A DNA stretch of 64,000 bases from an uncultured Dysosmobacter sp. GTDB taxonomy: Bacteria > Bacillota > Clostridia > Oscillospirales > Oscillospiraceae. The notes under the pieces were generated by a model, which was not told the origin of the DNA, did no database searches, and saw only the letters and a program-made list of their open reading frames with translations. Location of the stretch: the NCBI GenBank assembly GCA_934563745.1, contig CAKTHE010000006.1, positions 1 to 64,000 of the forward strand, in the 5' to 3' direction. This document shows, one piece after another, positions 59,401 through 64,000 of the stretch. A program made the translations under genes and the position numbers. Position 1 is the first letter of the stretch; every line of letters begins with the position of its first letter.

Positions 59401-60645
59401 TTACTTCTTCTCGTCGCTCCAGACATACAGCGCGCCGCTGTCCAGCATGGCCTTGACCTGCTCGTCGGTATAGCCGATCTCCTTCAGGACCTCAACGCCC
59501 TGCTCACCGATCATGGGAGCGCGGTTGTACTCGGGCACACCAGCCTCCTGGAACTTCACGGGCTGACGAACCACAACGCGTTCGTTGCCGTTGGGGAAGG
59601 TCATCTTGTAGAAGCACTCGTTGGCCCAGGCCTGCTCGTCCTCCAGGATCTCCTCGCGGTTCTGGCACTTGGAGAAGGGCACGTCGGCCTGCGTCAGAAT
59701 GGGCTTCCACTCGTCGGCGGTCTTCTGCTTGAACAGCTCGGTCACGGTATCATAGACCATGGGGCCGTTGCCCTTGGCCTGCACGTTCTTGATGGGATAG
59801 AAGTTCTCGTCATCCGCCAGGTCCGGACGGCCCATAGCGGTGATGAACTGCTTCCAATACACATCGTAGTTGGGGAACACCATCTGCATGTAGCGGCCAT
59901 CCTTGGTCGGGAATGCGGAGTTCATGGGGTTATCCGCCTCGCGGGCCGCATACGGGAAGTCCACGCCGATGCCCCTGTACTGAGCGGCCTGGATGGTGGT
60001 GCCCATGTTGAAGATAGCGGACTCAAACAGGCTGCACTCCACCTTTTCGCCCTCGCCGGTCTGTTTGGCGTGATACAGCGCCGCCAGAATGCCGGCCGCC
60101 AGGTTCATGCCCACGTTGTGGTCGCCGACGGCGGGTGCCGCATGGAAGGGCTTGTCGTCCCGCTCACGCAGCGTCTCAAAATAGCCGCCGCGGGCAAAGA
60201 AGCACACAAAGTCAAACCCGGGCAGGTCCTTGTCGGGACCATACTCGCCGTAGCCCGTGCACATGGCGTAAACCAGCTTCGGGAAACGCTTCTTCAGCGT
60301 CTCATAGTCCAGCCCGTTCTTCTCCAGCGCCTGCGGACGCCAGTTCGTGATCAGCACGTCCGCGCCCTCCAGCAGCTTAAACAGCGCTTCCTTGCCGGCC
60401 GGGTCCTTCGTGTTCAGAGAGATGCAGCGCTTGTTCGCGTTTTCCAGTTCCCAGGTCGTGTTCTCATACATATCCAGGGGACGGCCCTCGCTCGGTGCCG
60501 TGTAACGCAGGGGATCGCCCTTCGAGGCCTCGATCTTGATGACGTCCGCGCCCTGATCCGCCAGGAAACGACCGGCCGTTGCCGCGGCCATGAAGTTCGC
60601 CAGCTCAATGACCTTCACGCCGGCCAAAAGCTTCCGATTCGACAT
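59401..60645 (-). CDS. CaiB/BaiF (class III) CoA-transferase
   Basis: 414 residues, soluble. N-terminal Rossmann block GVKVIELANFMAAATAGRFLADQGADVIKIEA (9-40), CoA-contact loop LNTKDPAGKEALFKLLEGADVLITN, and GYGEYGPDKDLPGFDFVCFFARGG, whose GFD aspartate is the likely catalytic residue forming the glutamyl/aspartyl-CoA intermediate. Relatives include phenyllactate and 2-hydroxyisocaproate CoA-transferases of amino-acid-fermenting Clostridia. No 2-hydroxyacyl-CoA dehydratase is adjacent, so the substrate is open. Codon bias suggests high expression. Confidence 0.92.
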   Translation of the reverse strand: MSNRKLLAGVKVIELANFMAAATAGRFLADQGADVIKIEASKGDPLRYTAPSEGRPLDMYENTTWELENANKRCISLNTKDPAGKEALFKLLEGADVLITNWRPQALEKNGLDYETLKKRFPKLVYAMCTGYGEYGPDKDLPGFDFVCFFARGGYFETLRERDDKPFHAAPAVGDHNVGMNLAAGILAALYHAKQTGEGEKVECSLFESAIFNMGTTIQAAQYRGIGVDFPYAAREADNPMNSAFPTKDGRYMQMVFPNYDVYWKQFITAMGRPDLADDENFYPIKNVQAKGNGPMVYDTVTELFKQKTADEWKPILTQADVPFSKCQNREEILEDEQAWANECFYKMTFPNGNERVVVRQPVKFQEAGVPEYNRAPMIGEQGVEVLKEIGYTDEQVKAMLDSGALYVWSDEKK

Positions 60646-60991
60646 AAGTATATTCCTCCTCTATTTTTTGACACTTGCGCAGGGATATTTGCTCAAAGGT
60701 TATATCATCCCGGCTTTCTCCTCATTCAACAGCCGGCGTGATACAAGCTTTGCTGCCCACATACGGCGGAAGCGAGTTAAAAAATTAACGTTCTTCCGCC
60801 TGAAAAACAGGCCTGCCGCACGGTCCGCTTCCCGTACCCGCTCCATACGCGCATGCAGGAAATCGCACCGTTCCAACTGGTCTTACCACTTGTGATTATA
60901 CCACGTCCCCGCCTGCCCGGTCAATCCTTCACTTTATCTAAACAAACGGGTCCAAAATGGTCATTCTGCCTAAATTTTTCCGTGTCTTTTT
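60646..60991. other. Intergenic region upstream of the CoA-transferase
   Basis: 346 bases. It contains the dyad at 60765-60800 and weak promoter-like AT boxes (TGATATAAC near 60700 on the minus strand). No gene seen. Confidence 0.5.
60765..60800. promoter_or_regulatory. Two-part symmetric dyad, candidate operator
   Basis: GGCGGAAG (60765-60772) with CTTCCGCC (60793-60800), and inside them GTTAA with TTAAC. All are centred on the same axis. It lies about 120-155 bases upstream of the CoA-transferase ATG. Confidence 0.5.
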
Positions 60992-61867
60992 TTATGGCTC
61001 CCGTGCAGGCTCCTCCGGGCCCTGCGCGCATGCGCCGCGGGTGGGAATCCACTGGTCCAGCCAAGTCAGCATTTCCCCCGTTACTTCCCTGCGATTCGGC
61101 TCATTCCACGGTTCGTGCTTCAGCCCCGGCCAGACCCGCAGGCAGCACTGGTCCCCCTCCATCGCCGCGTACTTTTGAATGCTCTGCACGCTGCAGATGG
61201 GGTCCTCGCTGCCGGCCATGATGTAGACCGGCGCCCGCTTCTCGCCTGCGGCCGCAAACACAAGGTCAATGTCGTTCAGACGGTCCAGAATATTGGCATA
61301 GGCGATCTGGGCATGCATCAGCGGGTCCCGGGGAATGATCCGTCCCGGTTCCTTTGTGTAAAGCTGATGGGGGTTAATCTTCGTCTCATGAACGCAGTAT
61401 GGGTCCTCCTGCACCATCCTCGCATATTCGGCCCGTTCTTCCCCGGAAAACGCAAAATGCAGCCCCAGCCAGGGGGAGCACACCAAAAATGCCACCGCTC
61501 CGCAGTCTGCATGCTCATGCCGGTACCGCAGCACCAGCAAGCCGCCCATGGAATGGCCGAACACGACCAGCGGCGTCCGCTGCGGGGCGCGGGCTTCCGA
61601 CGCCCGGATCAGTGCCGCGATACAGCGATCCGCCGTATCCGGCGTGCCGATGTACCCCCGGCGTCCCGGAGACTCCCCATGGCCAGGCAGATCCATTCCA
61701 TAGACGCTGCAGCCCGCCGCGCGCAGCGTATCCGCCAATTCCTGATAGCGGGGGAAATGATCCCCCACCCCATGCACCATGCAGACCCTGCAGCGCGGTG
61801 CATCCATCTCTGCGGCATAGCCCATCAGGGTAAGTGCCGGGTCCACCGGCAGAGAAAACCGTTCCAT
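60992..61867 (-). CDS. Alpha/beta hydrolase, lysophospholipase/monoacylglycerol lipase-like
   Basis: 291 residues. Nucleophile elbow GHSMGG (Ser about 118), oxyanion region VHGVGDHFPRYQELADTLRAAG and GMDLPGHGESPGRRGYIG, and a late Asp/His pair (AGSEDPIC and GLKHEPWNE). This is the Hydrolase_4 (serine aminopeptidase S33-like) pattern of monoglyceride lipases. Start at 61867 by GGGAG; the frame continues upstream without family sequence. It separates the CoA-transferase from prophage genes. Confidence 0.87.
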   Translation of the reverse strand: MERFSLPVDPALTLMGYAAEMDAPRCRVCMVHGVGDHFPRYQELADTLRAAGCSVYGMDLPGHGESPGRRGYIGTPDTADRCIAALIRASEARAPQRTPLVVFGHSMGGLLVLRYRHEHADCGAVAFLVCSPWLGLHFAFSGEERAEYARMVQEDPYCVHETKINPHQLYTKEPGRIIPRDPLMHAQIAYANILDRLNDIDLVFAAAGEKRAPVYIMAGSEDPICSVQSIQKYAAMEGDQCCLRVWPGLKHEPWNEPNRREVTGEMLTWLDQWIPTRGACAQGPEEPAREP

Positions 61868-61956
61868 TTGCAGCCCACTCCCACGATCCCGTACCACCAG
61901 GCCGGGTTTCTTTTTTGTTTTATTATAAGGGGCATCTCCCGCCTGTGCAAGGGGCA

Positions 61957-61989
61957 TAAAAAAACAGCAGGCCATAGGCCCGCTGTTTT
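61957..61989 (-). terminator. Terminator of the prophage lysis operon
   Basis: 13-bp stem with one wobble (61961-61973 with 61977-61989) and T8 on the minus strand, eleven bases after the endolysin stop. Confidence 0.88.
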
Positions 61990-61999
61990 CATTCCGTCT

Positions 62000-62683
62000 T
62001 CATTTCATCTTCCACAGCCGATATAAAAATACCAGCATCTGCTCCCGGGTGCAAAAGCTTTTATACTGCATCTTCCCATCTGCGCTGCCCCGGATCAGTC
62101 CCAGGCCCTCTGCCCACGCTCTTGCTTCTTCCGAAAAAGCGGACGGTTCCGCCGCGGCCCGGCTTTGAAGCCAGGCATCCATTCTTGCATTAAACTGCTC
62201 CTGCGTCATCGCATCCTCCTCATAATCCGGCCGGTAAAACCCGACCGCCTGCCGGGCAGAGCGCTGTCTCCGCTGCACCTGCCCCCCATTGGCATCGCTG
62301 GACGTCCCCGTATTTCCTTCGATCGTGATCAGTCTTCCATCCGGCAATACCCGTTCCACCAGGCCGATATGCTCGATTGCCGTCCCTGAAAAGCGCAGGA
62401 ATACCAAGTCCCCCGGCCGACCCGCCGTCCTATACTGTTTATGCGCCCTCGCATAGGCTGCCAGCGTATTGCACGAAGCCGTTCTGCCTCCTCCGTAGAA
62501 AAGCTCGGAAGCCCCCGCCTCCCGAAACAACCACCATAAAAATACGCAGCACCAGGGATAGGCTGCGCCGGATACCTCCCGTCCGTAATAGGCCGTATTA
62601 TACTTGACGCGGTTACTTCCGGCCGGCTCTTCCCGGACCCCCAGCTCCCGCCGGGCCAGGTTAACAACCGTCTCCGCCTGCAT
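62000..62683 (-). CDS. Phage endolysin: CHAP-type amidase/peptidase with SLH-like C-terminus
   Basis: About 227 residues. The N-terminal CHAP domain (1-140) has the catalytic Cys in AYPWCCVFLWWLF and the His in IEHIGLVERV, with EGNTG following. The C-terminal segment (about 155-227, MTQEQFNARMDAWLQ ... CTREQMLVFLYRLWK) is an S-layer-homology-type repeat that probably binds the cell wall. Start at 62683, overlapping the holin gene by 23 bases. It cuts peptidoglycan at the end of the phage cycle. Confidence 0.85.
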   Translation of the reverse strand: MQAETVVNLARRELGVREEPAGSNRVKYNTAYYGREVSGAAYPWCCVFLWWLFREAGASELFYGGGRTASCNTLAAYARAHKQYRTAGRPGDLVFLRFSGTAIEHIGLVERVLPDGRLITIEGNTGTSSDANGGQVQRRQRSARQAVGFYRPDYEEDAMTQEQFNARMDAWLQSRAAAEPSAFSEEARAWAEGLGLIRGSADGKMQYKSFCTREQMLVFLYRLWKMK

Positions 62684-62927
62684 AGCCGTCCTGTCCCAAA
62701 GTCTGTGCCGCTTCCTGCAGCTGCTGTGCTGTTTTTTCCACCGCAGCCGCATCGATCCGCCCCTCTGTGACCACATAACTGGCCACCGAAAGGACCGCTG
62801 TCACCGCGCCTGCCACTGTAGCAATGGCTCCGCTGTCCACACCAAATGCCACTGCCACGCCGGTGGCCACCCCGGCCAGGGCCATCCAAAACTTTCTGGA
62901 TGAAAGCTTCTTTAAAATCTTCTCCAT
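62661..62927 (-). CDS. Phage holin
   Basis: 88 residues. Basic N-terminus, one or two hydrophobic helices (FWMALAGVATGVAVAF and ATVAGAVTAVLSVASYVV) and a polar C-terminus, as in small phage holins that open the membrane for the endolysin. ATG at 62927 has AAAGGAG six bases upstream and overlaps the preceding stop by one base. Confidence 0.78.
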   Translation of the reverse strand: MEKILKKLSSRKFWMALAGVATGVAVAFGVDSGAIATVAGAVTAVLSVASYVVTEGRIDAAAVEKTAQQLQEAAQTLGQDGYAGGDGC

Positions 62928-63205
62928 CAAATGCTCCTTTCACAGTCCGGATCCGGGATAAACGCAGCATCGTAGACAATGCCGCCCCGGGTGTTTTCCG
63001 CCTTGCTCTTCCCGTAATAGGCAGACAGGATCACCGCCGTGGAAGCCTGCAGCGCACCGATCAGCGTCGTGAGATACGGAAGTGATCCGGTAAATCCCCG
63101 TACAATTGCAAGCCAGCAAAAATACAGCACCAGATATGTCGCCGAAGCGTCCGTCAGCAGAACGCCGCAGGCGATCAGCTTGGAAATGCTCCATTTTCTC
63201 TTCAT
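62927..63205 (-). CDS. Small phage membrane protein
   Basis: 92 residues with two hydrophobic segments (LIACGVLLTDASATYLVLYFCWLAIV and LTTLIGALQASTAVILSAYYG) and a polar tail. It lies inside the lysis module, so a second holin or spanin-like role is possible. No firm family. Confidence 0.7.
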   Translation of the reverse strand: MKRKWSISKLIACGVLLTDASATYLVLYFCWLAIVRGFTGSLPYLTTLIGALQASTAVILSAYYGKSKAENTRGGIVYDAAFIPDPDCERSI

Positions 63206-63209
63206 AAGT

Positions 63210-63497
63210 TCAGCCCCCTTGCGTCAGTAAAAAGCTGACAAACGCTCCGGCCAACAGCAGCAGGATCTTGTCCACCAGTCCCTCCCAGCGGCGGGCCGGA
63301 CGCTGTTCCAGCGCGTCCAGCTTTTCGCTCAGCCGTCCCAGACTGCGCCCCATACTGTCCTGCTTGGACGCCATGACCTCCACAGCGGTAGCCAGCCGTG
63401 TCAGCGCCTCCTGTCCCCGCCCCAGTCCCTCGATCCGCTGCTGGATGGCCCGCAGTTGCTGTGAAAGCTCCGCCACCCGGACGCCCAGCTCCTCCAT
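63210..63497 (-). CDS. Haemolysin XhlA-like phage protein
   Basis: 95 residues: a long coiled coil (LGVRVAELSQQLRAIQQRIEGLG ... LGRLSEKLDALEQ) followed by one C-terminal transmembrane helix (ILLLLAGAFVSFLL). This is the XhlA layout of Bacillus PBSX, which helps host lysis. GGAGGTGA precedes the ATG. Confidence 0.75.
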   Translation of the reverse strand: MEELGVRVAELSQQLRAIQQRIEGLGRGQEALTRLATAVEVMASKQDSMGRSLGRLSEKLDALEQRPARRWEGLVDKILLLLAGAFVSFLLTQGG

Positions 63498-63517
63498 TCC
63501 CGTTCACCTCCCCGCCG

Positions 63518-64000
63518 TCATACCCACAGCTCAAAGCTATGCCATGTGTGTTCGGCCGATTCCACCGCCGCCCAGGTCGTAAGACGCTCCTCGCACTCTT
63601 TCCAGGTCAAATAGCGAAAATAAAATTCCACCTCCAGGTGACAAGGCAGAATATCGAAAATGATGCTTTGAATCCGCTCAAATTCCGCCGGTTTTCCCGC
63701 CACCTCCGGAAAAATCACCCGCAGATAGCCCGGCGTCCGGACCTCAACCGCTTCAGCCCGGATCCCGCAGCCGCCAAGCGTCCGATTCAGCGCGTCCAGC
63801 GTGAAGCTGTCCCCGTCGATCTGCATCAGCGCACCAATGGCTTCCCGGCGCTGCTGCGGCGAAACGGCAGCCGGACAGCGGGCAAAAAGCTCCTCTCTGC
63901 GGCGCAGCCCCTCTTCCTGGGCTGTGGCCGTCAGGCTCTCACGCTCCACCCGCTCCAGCTGCCCGCTCAGCGCATCCAGTCCGGCTCCCCACGCATAAAG
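63518..64000 (-). CDS. Phage tail protein, DUF2313/YmfQ-like, cut by the window edge
   Basis: Open frame from beyond the right edge to 63518 (161 codons visible). The middle and end (LPCHLEVEFYFRYLTWKECEERLTTWAAVE...HTWHSFELWV) resemble the C-terminal half of YmfQ-type (DUF2313) tail proteins of Myo-like phages. A GTG at 63949 is internal, since the frame stays open to the edge (YAWGAGLDALSGQLERVERE). It places a tail module upstream of the lysis genes. Confidence 0.75.
   Translation of the reverse strand, partial: LYAWGAGLDALSGQLERVERESLTATAQEEGLRRREELFARCPAAVSPQQRREAIGALMQIDGDSFTLDALNRTLGGCGIRAEAVEVRTPGYLRVIFPEVAGKPAEFERIQSIIFDILPCHLEVEFYFRYLTWKECEERLTTWAAVESAEHTWHSFELWV

Noticed and set aside
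59401-60645. Assignment as phenyllactate or hydroxyisocaproate CoA-transferase
   Set aside because: Similar in type, but the matching dehydratase and activator genes are not adjacent, so the substrate is left open.

Overview
The window comes from a GC-rich (about 60 % in most lines), strictly anaerobic, spore-forming member of the Clostridia. It most resembles Oscillospirales/Oscillospiraceae gut bacteria such as the Flavonifractor, Lawsonibacter and Oscillibacter group. Evidence: a small acid-soluble spore protein, a SCIFF (six-cysteine) peptide with its radical-SAM maturase, class III anaerobic ribonucleotide reductase, ferredoxin-linked 2-oxoacid oxidoreductase, an Nfn-type transhydrogenase, formate-tetrahydrofolate ligase, Gram-positive style promoters and strong Shine-Dalgarno sites. 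I found no rRNA, tRNA, CRISPR array or insertion sequence.

Layout. 1-1.8 kb: end of a molybdate transport operon (modB-modC) with a Mog/MoaB-type gene. 1.9-14 kb: housekeeping genes (fhs, an aminotransferase behind a leader terminator, trmO, an Fe-S flavoprotein, carD-corA, nrdDG with paired NrdR boxes, a formate/nitrite channel, a DUF1576-type membrane protein behind a leader-peptide attenuator). 14.6-20.7 kb: spore protein, Orn/Lys/Arg-type decarboxylase with an apparent CTG start, the SCIFF pair, and an EF-G/TetM-like GTPase fused to a YacP/Rae1 nuclease domain. 20.9-22.9 kb: an AT-rich islet with two genes of unknown function. 23.3-29.5 kb: cupin operon, aldo/keto reductase with Fe-S tail, and a MinD-like ATPase followed by a four-subunit 2-oxoacid:ferredoxin oxidoreductase. 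30-35 kb: complete branched-chain amino acid ABC transporter (livJHMGF). 35-46 kb: DUF5662 protein, LysR plus heterodimeric ABC exporter, nfnAB, Crp and CBS regulators, a zinc-type binding lipoprotein with a Fur/Zur-type box, a DUF308 protein. 47-59.1 kb: a molybdenum locus. 59.4-62 kb: CaiB-type CoA-transferase and a serine hydrolase. 62-64 kb: lysis and tail end of a prophage running off the right edge.

How the genes work together. Two themes stand out. The first is ferredoxin-based fermentation: the 2-oxoacid oxidoreductase beside the Liv transporter suggests oxidation of branched-chain amino-acid skeletons, with NfnAB balancing ferredoxin and pyridine nucleotides. The second is molybdenum. 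A bis-MGD-type oxidoreductase, its four-cluster ferredoxin and a flavin oxidoreductase form one operon. It is divergent from a TRAP transporter, a LysR regulator and four molybdenum-cofactor genes (mobA, moeA, mobB, moaA). This looks like a self-contained cassette for anaerobic reduction or rearrangement of an imported organic acid; its substrate cannot be read from the sequence.

The least expected items are the two promoter-proximal leader terminators (one with a short leader peptide), the GTPase-Rae1 fusion, and a 32-base exact repeat: one copy inside nfnB and a second in an intergenic gap, where a plus-strand transcript would be antisense to nfnB mRNA.
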